A stretch of 64,000 nucleotides of DNA, from positions 124,001 through 188,000 of the forward strand of contig NZ_JARHUJ010000009.1 in NCBI RefSeq assembly GCF_029223285.1. The letters are read 5' to 3'. Both the position numbers and the translations under genes were made by a program. Below, piece by piece: positions 52,891 through 62,588 of the stretch; position 1 is the first letter of the stretch, and each line of letters opens with the position of its first letter. This stretch comes from Paraflavitalea sp. CAU 1676 (GTDB lineage: Bacteria > Bacteroidota > Bacteroidia > Chitinophagales > Chitinophagaceae). Under the pieces are notes generated by a model, which saw nothing but the letters and a program-made list of their open reading frames with translations, was not told the origin of the DNA and searched no databases.

Positions 52891-53922
52891 TCAGGTTTTT
52901 GATTTTTTGGAAGAACCCCGCACGATCAGTTCCGAGCGCAGGAGTATGGTATTGGTAGCTGTAATAGTGGCTATTCCATTCAGGTGGTTGATGAGGTTGC
53001 GGGCGGCTACTTCTCCCATCTCATAACCGGGGTAATTGATGGTGGTAAGGTTGGGCTCCACGACCTTCGATACAGGGTCATTGTTGAACCCTACAAACGC
53101 TATATCCTCGGGTATCCTGATGCCGGCCTGTTTTAAGGCGAGCATACAGCCTACGGCGCAGTTGTCGTTGGCTACGAATACGCCATCGGGCCGGGGATCC
53201 ATAGCCAGTATCTTCTCCGCGGCCAGCGTGCCGGCTTCCTGGCTCAGGTTGCCGATGATGAGCAGGTCGTCGGAGAAAGGCAGGTCGAATTCTGCCAGCG
53301 CTTTCTTGTATCCCTCCAGACGTTCTATATATACGTTACGCTTTGGCGTGGCTGTAATATGGGCGATGCGCCTGCAACCCTCCTGAGCAAGATGCCTCGT
53401 TGCTTCGTAGGCGGCTTTCCGGTTGTCGATGAGTACATTGGTGCACATATCCTTTTCGGCTACCCGGTCGAAGAATATGATGGGGATATTTTTACGGTAG
53501 AAGGTGTCGAAGTGTGAAATGTCTTCCGTATCATAGGCCAATGAAACGAGCAATCCATCCACGCGGTTGTTGAACATCGTTTTGGCGCTGTTCATTTCTT
53601 TCTGCGCCGATTCGGACGACTGGCTGATGATGAGGTTATAGCCTTCGTTATTGGCCACATTTTCGATACCTGCGATCACTGTGCTCATGAAATAACTGTT
53701 GAGGCGGGGAACAATAACGCCGATGGTATCGGTACGCTGGTTGCGCAGGTTGCGGGCAAAATGGTTGGAACGGTAGCCCATTTCTTCCGCGAGATCGAAT
53801 ATCTTCTTCTTGGTCTTTTTGCTCACTACGGGGTCATCCTTCAGCGCGCGGCTTACGGTCGCTATCGAGATATTCAGCTTGCGGGCAAGGTCGTATATAG
53901 TAACTTCTTTCTCCTTTTCCAT
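52891..53922 (-). CDS. LacI-family transcriptional regulator of the xylan locus
   Basis: 343 aa. The N-terminal HTH and hinge are standard (VTIYDLARKLNISIATVSRALKDDPVVSKKTKKKIFDLAEEMGYRSNHFARNLR), followed by a periplasmic-binding-protein-like sensor domain (TDTIGVIVPRLNSYFMSTVIAGIENVANNEGYNLII to the end). It is likely a repressor responding to a xylo-oligosaccharide or uronate. It is transcribed divergently from susC-2, and a LacI-type operator lies between them at 53990-54003. It leads the - strand gene series. Confidence 0.94.
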   Translation of the reverse strand: MEKEKEVTIYDLARKLNISIATVSRALKDDPVVSKKTKKKIFDLAEEMGYRSNHFARNLRNQRTDTIGVIVPRLNSYFMSTVIAGIENVANNEGYNLIISQSSESAQKEMNSAKTMFNNRVDGLLVSLAYDTEDISHFDTFYRKNIPIIFFDRVAEKDMCTNVLIDNRKAAYEATRHLAQEGCRRIAHITATPKRNVYIERLEGYKKALAEFDLPFSDDLLIIGNLSQEAGTLAAEKILAMDPRPDGVFVANDNCAVGCMLALKQAGIRIPEDIAFVGFNNDPVSKVVEPNLTTINYPGYEMGEVAARNLINHLNGIATITATNTILLRSELIVRGSSKKSKT

Positions 53923-54468
53923 TACAATCGTTTACATCGCTGTAAGTAGCTGTAGGTAAAGCTAAGCAATATTTTTTTTAAAATATTTATGTAATCGGTT
54001 ACAATTTTAGGAAAATAGTTCGATATTAGCCTAGTAAACGTGTAACTGCATACTTGCCATAACCCTAAAAAACGATTGTTTATATGCAGCCAAAACCAGA
54101 ACTGATAAGGCTTTCAGGCTATGCCGATAGCTTCAGGCGACTGTTTCCCGTTCTATTTTTCCCCTCGCTCCGGGCAGTCTTTTCCCATCATTTTTGTGAG
54201 ATTTTGTGCGCAGTCAGGCTTTTTGTGATGCAGGCCCCTTCCGGAGGCTTGCAGCCCGTTCCCCGATCAACGTTTTCTGCTAATAATATGGCGTCCCGAA
54301 AAGGCGCTGTATAGTCCGTTTCCTGCACAGCCGGGACCTTACCGGCGCTTCGTACCTGGTGAATGTGGAGCATAATAGGCTCACGATCCAATGTTCGCCC
54401 GATCGCATCCGGGATCAATGTTCAATTAGAGTTGGCTACGGCTCTTTCATTTTTTAAAACGATTTTTT
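53923..54468. other. divergent promoter region between lacI and susC-2
   Basis: 546 bases without a supported gene; a short frame at 54084-54314 has no recognisable features. The LacI-type operator (53990-54003) lies at the lacI end. A related half-site, cgtttaca (53929-53936), is just before the lacI start. A long leader (several hundred bases) would precede susC-2 if its promoter is beside the operator. Confidence 0.6.
53990..54003. promoter_or_regulatory. probable LacI-family operator
   Basis: tgtaatcggttaca is a 14-base near-palindrome (one mismatched pair) centred on CG, the form bound by LacI/GalR proteins. It lies 68 bases upstream of lacI and between the two divergent arms, so it could control both. 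Confidence 0.65.
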
Positions 54469-57400
54469 ATGACATTTTTGGTTACGCACCATCTTCACAA
54501 AATGGCTGTCTCTTCCCGGCTGTATCCGGGAAAGGTGATAGCGATCGTACTGTCTGTGCTGGCTGCCATCACGCTGGCCGTTCCAGTGTATGCACAAACT
54601 GACATCCGCGTTAAAGGCCGTATCACCGGGCCCGGCGCACAACCCGTTCCACGTGCTTCCGTTACCGTTAAGGGCAGCACGGTAGGAACCAGCAGTGACG
54701 ATCTGGGTAATTTTGAGATCACGGTAGCGTCCAACGGGACCCTGGTGATCTCATCCGTTGGCTTTGCAGCCAGGGAAGTGGCTGTTAATGGTCAAACCAC
54801 CCTGAACGTTTCACTGGCTGCTACGACCGACCTTGGCGAAGTGGTAGTAGTAGGTTATGGTACGCAAAGAAAAAGAGATGTAACCGGCGCCACGGTGAAC
54901 GTGAGTGAAAAAGCCCTGCGTGATGTGCCGGTTCCCAATATTCAACAGGCGCTCATAGGCAGGGCTGCCGGCCTGGAAATACAACAGGTAGGAAATCAGC
55001 CAGGCGCCGGTGCGCAGATCCGCATCCGCGGTACGCGCTCCATCAGCGGCCTCAACGAGCCGCTCTATGTACTGGATGGTATTCCCTGGGATGGAAACCT
55101 CAATGATATCAACCCGGATGACGTGGCTTCTGTCGATATCTTAAAAGACGCTTCTTCCACGGCCATCTACGGCTCCAGGGGCGCCAACGGCGTTATCCTG
55201 CTCACCACCAAAAAGGGCCGTACCGGGGAGACCCGCCTTTCCTATAATGGTTACTATGGTATAGGTTCAGCTACCAATAAATTTCCGGTATACAATGCGC
55301 AGGAATACCAGGCCATGCGTAATGCATCGAGCTGGGCTACCGGTTACCTGCCCGAAGAGCAGAACGGCATCAGCCTGGGCCGTAATACCGATTGGCAGGA
55401 TCTCATGTACGAGAACTCCATGCGCACCAATCACAACATCAGCATTCTGGGTGGCCGCGATGGCAACTCTTATTCACTCGGCGGAGGTTATTATAAAGAA
55501 ACAACCCTGATGCCGGGCGAAGACTTTACCCGCGGCTCTTTGCGCGCCACCATCGACTTTAAGGTCGGTAAACGCTTAAAGGCGGGTTTGAATACCATGA
55601 ACTCGATGAGCTATGCACGTGGATCGCAATTCGTTTCCGGATCGGCGATCTTCCGCATGCTGGCCAACAGCCCGTTGATGCCTGCCTATAAGGCCGATGG
55701 GAGTGTTTACCTGCTGCCCAACTCGAACGTGGATGATAACAATGCCGGTGTGTACAACCCCCTGTTGCTGAAAGGCGACAAAACCTGGGACGATCGCGTA
55801 AGACGTATCCGCACATTTAACTCCCTCTATGCAGAATATGAGTTCATCAAAGGATTGAAATACCGCATCAATGTGGGCTTGAGCTTTGCGCAGGAGTTTG
55901 GCGGTCAGTTCCGGAATCATGACGATACAGCAGCCGGACGACCCAGCTATTTCCGTCCTTCACAGGGTAACCTGGCGCGCGTAGCTAACGGAGAAGCCTG
56001 GGGTTATACGCTGGAGAACCTGTTGTACTATGACAAGACGATCGGTGATCACAAGATCAATTTTACGGGTTTGTACAGTGTGCAGGAATCACAGAGTTTC
56101 AGCAATTTTATCCAGAAGGACTCTATCACCGAAGATTTCGTGAAGTTCTATAACCTCGCTTTGTCTACGCCGGTGAATTCGCAGAATACCTCTGTTGGTG
56201 GTGCAGAATCACGCTGGGCTTTGATCTCTTATATGGCGCGATTGAACTACGCCTACAAAGACCGTTACCTGCTTACCGCTACTTTCAGAAGGGACGGCTC
56301 ATCCAGGCTGGCACCGGGTAACCAATGGTTCAACTATCCGGCGGTTTCTGCAGGCTGGATGTTGTCGGAAGAATCGTTCCTGCAAAACGTGAAGCAACTC
56401 TCTTTACTCAAATTACGCGTAGGCTGGGGCAGAACCTCCAACCAGGCCATCAATCCCTATGATTCCAAAGGGTTGGTGAACAACTCCAATGGATTGCCAG
56501 CGGGTAACACGGGCGGTAACATAACCCGTTACAACTTTGGTCCCACCATCGTTACCGGCTACAATGTAGTTACGCTGCCTAACCCAAACCTCTCGTGGGA
56601 GTTCACCAGCACCACCAATATCGGTGTTGACTTCGGCTTGTTGAACAACCGCATTACCGGTTCGATGGAGTATTATATCTCGAAGACCAATGATATCCTG
56701 TACAATGTGAACCTGCCTGTAACATCGGGTGTGGCTGGTGGTTTTGCTACCAATATCGGCGAGATGGAGAACAAGGGATTTGAGTTCGCTGCTTCTGCCG
56801 ATGTGATTAATTCCCGGTCGGGTTTCAACTGGAGTGTAGACCTTAACTTCTTCTGGAACAATAACAAGCTGGTAAAGATCAGCGATAATGTTACGCAGGA
56901 TATCGGCAGTCAGCTGTTTGTTGGTCAGTCGATGACCGCCTTGTACGATTTCAAGAAGCTGGGTGTTTGGCAACTGGAGGAGGCTGAGCAGGCTGCTGCT
57001 GCCGGTAGCTCTCCTGGTCAGTTGAAAATACTTGACTATAGTGGTCCCAATGGCAAACCCGATGGTGTTATCAACACAACATATGACCGCCACGTCATTG
57101 GTGACATGGACGCCGACTTCCAGGGAGGCATCACCAACCGTTTCTCCTACAAAGGATTCGATCTGTCGGCCGTTATTACTGCCAGGTTTGGCGGTTTACT
57201 AGTAAGCCAGGTACACCAGCCGCTGGCTTCCTATATCAGCATTCTCGATGGCAGAAGGAATGCGATCAAGGTGGATTACTGGACACCCAACAATCCCACC
57301 AACTGGTTCCCCATTCCGCAGGCCACTACCAGCGGCGATACCTGGCGTACACTGGGCTATTACGATGCCAGCTATGTGCGCATCAGGAGCATCAACCTGG

Positions 57401-57666
57401 GATACACCTTTGGTAAAGACCTGTTGAAACGAATGAATGTGCAGGGTGCCCGCTTGTACTTTACGATTGACAACGTAGGTATCCTGTATTCTCCCTACTT
57501 CGATAAAACAGGGCTCGATCCGCAGGCAACTGCCTCCGGCGACCGCGGGGTAGGTGGTGTATTGAACAACCTGCGTCAAAATGACCGGGGCAATGGCGCC
57601 CTGGTGGTAGGCTTAAGCACGCCTCCCCGCAGAACGTTCACCCTTGGAGTAAACTTATCGTTTTAG
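54469..57666 (+). CDS. SusC/RagA-family TonB-linked outer membrane protein (xylan locus)
   Basis: 1065 aa outer-membrane TonB-dependent importer, here presumably of xylo-oligosaccharides. The signal peptide ends near VPVYAQ; a methionine at 54502 (MAVSSRLYPGKV) is an equally good start. A carboxypeptidase-regulatory-like domain covers about 44-125. The SusC plug signature follows (GYGTQRKRDVTGATV, YVLDGIPWDGNLNDINPDDVASVDILKDASSTAIYGSRGANG), then the barrel, ending in LGVNLSF. It is followed by susD-2 after 15 bases and a xylanase, so the three are co-transcribed. Confidence 0.95.
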   Translation: MTFLVTHHLHKMAVSSRLYPGKVIAIVLSVLAAITLAVPVYAQTDIRVKGRITGPGAQPVPRASVTVKGSTVGTSSDDLGNFEITVASNGTLVISSVGFAAREVAVNGQTTLNVSLAATTDLGEVVVVGYGTQRKRDVTGATVNVSEKALRDVPVPNIQQALIGRAAGLEIQQVGNQPGAGAQIRIRGTRSISGLNEPLYVLDGIPWDGNLNDINPDDVASVDILKDASSTAIYGSRGANGVILLTTKKGRTGETRLSYNGYYGIGSATNKFPVYNAQEYQAMRNASSWATGYLPEEQNGISLGRNTDWQDLMYENSMRTNHNISILGGRDGNSYSLGGGYYKETTLMPGEDFTRGSLRATIDFKVGKRLKAGLNTMNSMSYARGSQFVSGSAIFRMLANSPLMPAYKADGSVYLLPNSNVDDNNAGVYNPLLLKGDKTWDDRVRRIRTFNSLYAEYEFIKGLKYRINVGLSFAQEFGGQFRNHDDTAAGRPSYFRPSQGNLARVANGEAWGYTLENLLYYDKTIGDHKINFTGLYSVQESQSFSNFIQKDSITEDFVKFYNLALSTPVNSQNTSVGGAESRWALISYMARLNYAYKDRYLLTATFRRDGSSRLAPGNQWFNYPAVSAGWMLSEESFLQNVKQLSLLKLRVGWGRTSNQAINPYDSKGLVNNSNGLPAGNTGGNITRYNFGPTIVTGYNVVTLPNPNLSWEFTSTTNIGVDFGLLNNRITGSMEYYISKTNDILYNVNLPVTSGVAGGFATNIGEMENKGFEFAASADVINSRSGFNWSVDLNFFWNNNKLVKISDNVTQDIGSQLFVGQSMTALYDFKKLGVWQLEEAEQAAAAGSSPGQLKILDYSGPNGKPDGVINTTYDRHVIGDMDADFQGGITNRFSYKGFDLSAVITARFGGLLVSQVHQPLASYISILDGRRNAIKVDYWTPNNPTNWFPIPQATTSGDTWRTLGYYDASYVRIRSINLGYTFGKDLLKRMNVQGARLYFTIDNVGILYSPYFDKTGLDPQATASGDRGVGGVLNNLRQNDRGNGALVVGLSTPPRRTFTLGVNLSF

Positions 57667-57681
57667 TACTAATAAATTCTT

Positions 57682-59511
57682 ATGATCATGAAGTCTCGTA
57701 ATAAATTCTTCATCGTTGCGCTGACCGCCCTGGTCATGCTGCTGCCACGATGCAGCAAGAAGCTGGAAGAACAGCCGTATACTGTTTTTACAGTGGATTA
57801 TTTTAAAACGCCTTCCGGTTTTCAGAATGGGGTCTATGCCCTGTATTCTGGTATGCGGTTCCTGTATGGTCCCGAGGGAGCCGTTAATATCGGTTGTGCC
57901 GGTACGGATGAGTGGAGCATGGGAGGTGAGGTAAGAAGGCAGGTAGGCAGTGACCTGTATACGCTGTGCGATTACAGCATGGATAATACATCCGGTGCTA
58001 TCCTGACACCCTGGAACAGAAGTTTCAACAATATCAACCTTGCCAACGGGCTCGTTGAGTATGCAAAGGATGTAGCGATTCCCGATGCAGCGAAAAATAC
58101 ACTGCTTGGCGAGATCAGGTTTTTGCGCGGTTTGTATTATTTCAACCTGGTACAGTATTTTGGAGCTGTACCGCTGGATCTGGGTAGCGGCGATCTGAAG
58201 TTCAACCAGAAGCCATTCCAGGGCTTCAACCGTTTACCGACAGCTGAGATCTTTGTAAAGGATTACCAACTGATCCTCGAAGACTTCACTTTTGCTACAC
58301 AGAACCTGCCCGACAAAAGACCCGCAGATGCGTTCAAGCTCTCCAAGTCGGCAGCTTTCCATATGCTGGCCAAGGCGTACCTGCACAGGTCATATTCGGC
58401 AGCCAAACAACCTACCGATACGAAGAGTGCTTACGATGCCGCCATGGAGCTCATCAACAACCAGGCGAAGTATGGCGTAGCCCTGCAAGCAAATTACGCG
58501 GATGTACACAAGCCCAATAATGACTACAATAGCGAGATCTTACTCTCTATAGAACGTATACCGGGCAATTTTGCAGCAGATGAAGTAGGTGACCCACCCA
58601 ATACCATTGGTGGCGGTAAGGGTGTTGATGCTGCCAATGATTTCTGCGGCGACTATACTTCGGTACGGTCTCCGACGATCCAGTCGGGTACCAAACCCGT
58701 CAACACCAGAACCGTGCAATATGGCCGTCCTATCCGCCGGATGTGCCCCACACCCTGGTTATTCAATGTAGCGTTTGCCGATAAGTTCAATGACAGCCGT
58801 TATGAAGGATCGTTCCGTACGGTATATATAGCATCTGTAACAGGAGGTGGTTTCACGGCCAATACCGACACTGGTTTTGTGATGGCGCTGAGCAACCGTA
58901 TAGCTGATTCTCTGAACGGTATCGTGCCTGCAGGCCCGCGCCTGAAACCATACCGGGTGATTGCTCCGCGGGAGTTCTACTTTGTAGGTGGTTCGGTAGA
59001 TCAAAGTGATCTCGTTACTTCCAACATGTACCCCAGTCTCAGCAAGTATGAAGATCCCGGAAAGGGCCTCGCCAATAACCCCGGTTCGCGTCCATTCGTG
59101 GTGGCGAAGCTGAGTGAAACTTACCTGATGGCAGCCGAAGCGGGCATGATCCTCAACAATAAAGCCCAGGCGATGGACTTTATCAATATCCTCAAGTTGC
59201 GTGCGGCATACCGCCCGGGTTTAGCTCCTGCAGAAGTTACCAATAGGTACAATGTGATCAAATTAACCGATGCCAACCAGGTAACGCTCGATTATATCCT
59301 CGACGAACGTACGAGAGAGCTTTGTGGGGAAAGCATCCGCTGGCCAGATCTTGCCGCGCGGGGTAAATTGATCGAGCGGGCAAAGTTATACAACACAGAT
59401 GCCGCTCCGAAGATCACCGCAAACAAACATGAATTGAGGCCTATTCCGAGAGAACAGCTGGATAGGGTGACCGATGCCGATAAGGGTAAATACCAAAATC
59501 CGGGTTATTAA
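57682..59511 (+). CDS. RagB/SusD family nutrient-uptake lipoprotein (xylan locus)
   Basis: 609 aa surface lipoprotein. The signal peptide (MIMKSRNKFFIVALTALVMLLPRC; 57682 or 57688 may be the start) ends in a lipobox Cys, followed by SKKLEEQPYTVFTVDYFKTPSGFQNGVYALYSG. The SusD core blocks LLGEIRFLRGLYYFNLVQYFGAVPL, KLSETYLMAAEAGMIL and LDERTRELCGESIRWPDLAARGK are clear. It is the partner of SusC-2 in glycan capture. No SusE/SGBP-like gene follows; the xylanase comes next, 28 bases on. Confidence 0.95.
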   Translation: MIMKSRNKFFIVALTALVMLLPRCSKKLEEQPYTVFTVDYFKTPSGFQNGVYALYSGMRFLYGPEGAVNIGCAGTDEWSMGGEVRRQVGSDLYTLCDYSMDNTSGAILTPWNRSFNNINLANGLVEYAKDVAIPDAAKNTLLGEIRFLRGLYYFNLVQYFGAVPLDLGSGDLKFNQKPFQGFNRLPTAEIFVKDYQLILEDFTFATQNLPDKRPADAFKLSKSAAFHMLAKAYLHRSYSAAKQPTDTKSAYDAAMELINNQAKYGVALQANYADVHKPNNDYNSEILLSIERIPGNFAADEVGDPPNTIGGGKGVDAANDFCGDYTSVRSPTIQSGTKPVNTRTVQYGRPIRRMCPTPWLFNVAFADKFNDSRYEGSFRTVYIASVTGGGFTANTDTGFVMALSNRIADSLNGIVPAGPRLKPYRVIAPREFYFVGGSVDQSDLVTSNMYPSLSKYEDPGKGLANNPGSRPFVVAKLSETYLMAAEAGMILNNKAQAMDFINILKLRAAYRPGLAPAEVTNRYNVIKLTDANQVTLDYILDERTRELCGESIRWPDLAARGKLIERAKLYNTDAAPKITANKHELRPIPREQLDRVTDADKGKYQNPGY

Positions 59512-59539
59512 ACCATGAACTCCATTCAAAAAACTGTTT

Positions 59540-61156
59540 ATGAACAATACATATAAATCAGCCCTGGTACTCCTAACCATTGCTGCCATAGGAGGAAGTT
59601 CCTGCACCAAGACTCCCGAGGTAGGCATTTTGAATACCGGCAACTATACGGATACAGAAGCGCCGCTCAAGGACGCTACGAACGACTTTCCCATCGGTAC
59701 GGCTGTCAACTATACCCCACTGACTGCCGAGCCTAAGTTTGCAGAGATCACCAAACGTGATTTCGATATCGTGACCTTCGGTTATGAAATGAAGCACGGC
59801 GCGGTGGTGAAAGACAATGGGACCTTCGATTTTACAAGGCCGGATGCGATGGTAGCTGCCCTGGGTAACGTCAGCATATTTGGGCATACACTGGTATGGC
59901 ATCAAAACCAGAATGCTACTTACCTGAAGAATTTTTCGGGCATTACAGTTCCCGCTGCTGTTGAGAACCTGGGTAATCCGGGATTCGAGAATGGGTTAAC
60001 CGGCTGGAGCACTTTCAATACCGGTAATCCTGCCGGTACAACCACCGTAACGTCTACTGCGGCGACGGGTGAAGTACGTACGGGAACCAGCGCGATGAAG
60101 ATCAATAATCCCATCGGTTACCCCGGTAGCCAATGGCGGGTGCAAATTGCCAGTATCCTCGTTCCTACCGTACCGGGTAAGCAATACATGTTCTCTTATT
60201 GGGCAAGGGCTGCCAGCGCGGGTGGTATCATCCGCTTGTCGACGCAGGATGAAAACAATGGCAATGCCCAGTACCAGGGTAATCAAACGATTGGGACTAC
60301 CTATGCACAGATATCCTGGACCATCACAGCCAATTCGAATCAAACAAGGTTCCTGTTCGATGCCGGTGAATCGGCCAATACGTTCTATATAGACGATGCT
60401 AGCTTTAAGGAAGTAATTGTGCCGCCAGGCGGACCAGCGATTGTAGCTAAACTCGATATCGCCATGGCAGATTTTATAAATACCCTGGTAGGCCGGTACA
60501 AGAACAAGGTGAAGGCCTGGGATGTAGTAAATGAGCCTTTTGCCGACAATCCGGTGGCGATCCGCGACAATGGCAATACCACCACCACAGGCAGCGATGT
60601 ATTGGTTTGGTCGAACTATCTGGGAAGAGATTTTGCGTTGAAGGCCTTCAACCTGGCGAAGGCGGCCGACCCTACTGCCGACCTGTACATCAATGAGTAT
60701 AATCTCGAAACCAACGGGGCCAAGCTTGATTCGCTGATCAAGTATGTGGCCGAGCTCAAAGGCAAGGGCGCGAAGATCGATGGCATCGGTACGCAAATGC
60801 ACATTGGCCGCACCAATATGAGCTATGCCGGTATCGACAATATGTTCAGGAAACTCGCGGCCACCGGCCTGAAGATCCGTGTATCGGAGCTGGATGTGAA
60901 AGTGATGCAAAGCAGCTCAGCTACCGCCCTCACACCCGAACTGGCAGGATACCAGGCGCAGATGTATGAGTATGTCGTGAAATCGTACATCAAGTACATC
61001 CCTGCGGCACAGCGGGCTGGTATTACCATCTGGGGTATCAACGACAAGAACAGCTGGCTGTACAATAGTGGCAAAGAATTCCCGCTGTTGTACGACAATG
61101 ACTACAATAAGAAGAAGGCCTACGGTGGCGTGCTGAAGGCATTGAAGGGACAATAG
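59540..61156 (+). CDS. lipoprotein GH10 endo-beta-1,4-xylanase with inserted CBM4-type module
   Basis: 538 aa. Lipobox IGGSSC gives lipidation at Cys22, so it probably sits on the cell surface. The GH10 domain starts at about residue 45 and includes FGHTLVWHQNQNATYL (114-129). It is then interrupted by a CBM4/9-like beta-sandwich (about 140-292, NLGNPGFENGLTGWSTFNTG ... FYIDDASFKEV) and resumes with acid/base Glu332 in DVVNEP and nucleophile Glu450 in VSELDV. A CBM inserted in a GH10 domain is known from Bacteroidota xylanases such as those of Prevotella and Bacteroides, often with two CBMs; here there is one. It should make the first cuts in xylan next to SusC/SusD. Confidence 0.94.
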   Translation: MNNTYKSALVLLTIAAIGGSSCTKTPEVGILNTGNYTDTEAPLKDATNDFPIGTAVNYTPLTAEPKFAEITKRDFDIVTFGYEMKHGAVVKDNGTFDFTRPDAMVAALGNVSIFGHTLVWHQNQNATYLKNFSGITVPAAVENLGNPGFENGLTGWSTFNTGNPAGTTTVTSTAATGEVRTGTSAMKINNPIGYPGSQWRVQIASILVPTVPGKQYMFSYWARAASAGGIIRLSTQDENNGNAQYQGNQTIGTTYAQISWTITANSNQTRFLFDAGESANTFYIDDASFKEVIVPPGGPAIVAKLDIAMADFINTLVGRYKNKVKAWDVVNEPFADNPVAIRDNGNTTTTGSDVLVWSNYLGRDFALKAFNLAKAADPTADLYINEYNLETNGAKLDSLIKYVAELKGKGAKIDGIGTQMHIGRTNMSYAGIDNMFRKLAATGLKIRVSELDVKVMQSSSATALTPELAGYQAQMYEYVVKSYIKYIPAAQRAGITIWGINDKNSWLYNSGKEFPLLYDNDYNKKKAYGGVLKALKGQ

Positions 61157-61256
61157 TCCGGATTGGCGCAACCTGGCTGGTTTTTAGATGGGTTGGCCGC
61201 CGGCCCCGAATGATAGCAACAGGTTCTCGTTACACATGGGTTCAGATTAATGCACC

Positions 61257-61293
61257 AAGGGAAGGATGATTAACTTCGTCCTTCCTTTATTTT
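61257..61293 (+). terminator. terminator after the surface xylanase
   Basis: Bases 61257-61269 pair with 61276-61288 (13 bp, two G-U) around a six-base loop, then atttt. It separates the susC-susD-xylanase operon from uxuA. Confidence 0.82.
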
Positions 61294-61345
61294 GTACCGG
61301 TAATCAATTTTCAATAGAGGGACCTCTTGGCAACTCCCTCAATAA

Positions 61346-62530
61346 ATGTTCGACGATATGATCTTAATGGAGCAAACAATGCGATGGTTCGGTCCCAATG
61401 ACCCGGTGAGTTTATGGGATATCAGGCAGGCTGGTTGTACGGGCGTAGTGACCGCTTTGCACCATATACCGGTAGGGGAAGTATGGACCGTCGGGGAGAT
61501 CAATGCACGAAAAGCTCTGATCGAAGCAGTGGGCATGAGCTGGACAGTCATTGAGAGTCTGCCGGTTCACGAAGACATCAAAAAGCAGACAGGCAATTAT
61601 CAGCAATACATCGAGAACTACCAGGTGAGTTTGAGGAATGTGGCTGCCTGCGGACTGAAGGTGGTGACCTATAATTTTATGCCGATCCTCGATTGGATGC
61701 GTACAGACGTCAATTATGAAATGCCCGACAGAAGCAGTGCTTTGTATTTCGAACGGGCGGCTTTTGTTGCGTTCGACCTGTTTCTGTTGAAAAGGCCTGG
61801 TGCTGAAAAAGATTATTCGGATACCGACATCCAAAAAGCCAAAGCAAAGTTCGATAGTATGGACGATGCGGCCAGAGCAACTTTGTTTAAGAATACGATG
61901 CTGGGACTTCCGGGTAGTGATGATGCGTTTACCCCCGGGCAGGTATTGACCGCGCTTAAGACGTATGAAGGCATCGATGCACAGCGGCTAAAGCAGCATT
62001 TGTATTATTTCCTGCATAAGGTGGTGCCGGTGGCGGAGGAGTGTGGATTGAAGCTGGCCATTCATCCGGATGATCCTCCTTATTCCATACTTGGATTGCC
62101 ACGTATAGTAAGCACCGAAAAGGATGCGCGGGACCTGCTGGCAGCAGCACCGTCACCTGCCAACGGGCTTTGCTTTTGCACTGGTTCTTATGGGGCGCGG
62201 GCCGATAATGATGTGCTGCGTATGTTGCAGCAATTCGGCGACCAGGTACATTTTCTGCATTTACGTAATACAAAGCGGGATTCAGCAGGGAATTTTTATG
62301 AGGCGGATCACCTGGCCGGCGATACGGATATGTACGAGATCGTGAAGGAAGCATTGAACATCATGCAGCGAAGGGGGGTGTCGATCCCCATGCGCCCCGA
62401 CCATGGTCATCAGATGCTCGACGACCTGCATAAGAAAACCTATCCTGGTTATTCGGCCATCGGCCGTTTGCGTGGGTTGGCGGAGTTGCGGGGATTGGAA
62501 TTGGGAATCAGTAAGGGTATGGTGGAGTAA
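61346..62530 (+). CDS. uxuA: D-mannonate dehydratase
   Basis: 394 aa cytosolic metal-dependent lyase: converts D-mannonate to 2-keto-3-deoxygluconate in glucuronate breakdown. The N-terminal [38 protein letters not shown] is diagnostic. The TIM-barrel metal and substrate blocks ([59 protein letters not shown]) are all present. Methionines at 61346, 61358 and 61367 are possible starts; homologues usually begin close to the third. It completes the link from xylan-derived glucuronate to central metabolism. Confidence 0.95.
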   Translation: MFDDMILMEQTMRWFGPNDPVSLWDIRQAGCTGVVTALHHIPVGEVWTVGEINARKALIEAVGMSWTVIESLPVHEDIKKQTGNYQQYIENYQVSLRNVAACGLKVVTYNFMPILDWMRTDVNYEMPDRSSALYFERAAFVAFDLFLLKRPGAEKDYSDTDIQKAKAKFDSMDDAARATLFKNTMLGLPGSDDAFTPGQVLTALKTYEGIDAQRLKQHLYYFLHKVVPVAEECGLKLAIHPDDPPYSILGLPRIVSTEKDARDLLAAAPSPANGLCFCTGSYGARADNDVLRMLQQFGDQVHFLHLRNTKRDSAGNFYEADHLAGDTDMYEIVKEALNIMQRRGVSIPMRPDHGHQMLDDLHKKTYPGYSAIGRLRGLAELRGLELGISKGMVE

Positions 62531-62551
62531 TTGGGGCTGGGGGTTAAAAGC

Positions 62552-62585
62552 AAAACGGGTGGCCCACCAGCGGCCCACCCGTTTT
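62552..62585. terminator. bidirectional terminator between uxuA and the phosphoesterase
   Basis: aaaacgggtgg (62552-62562) pairs with ccacccgtttt (62575-62585). A residues on one side and T residues on the other let it serve both converging genes. Confidence 0.88.
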
Positions 62586-62588
62586 ATT

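Noticed and set aside
54084-54314. 76-codon frame in the lacI-susC-2 gap
   Set aside because: No domain, signal or conservation clue; more likely untranslated leader.
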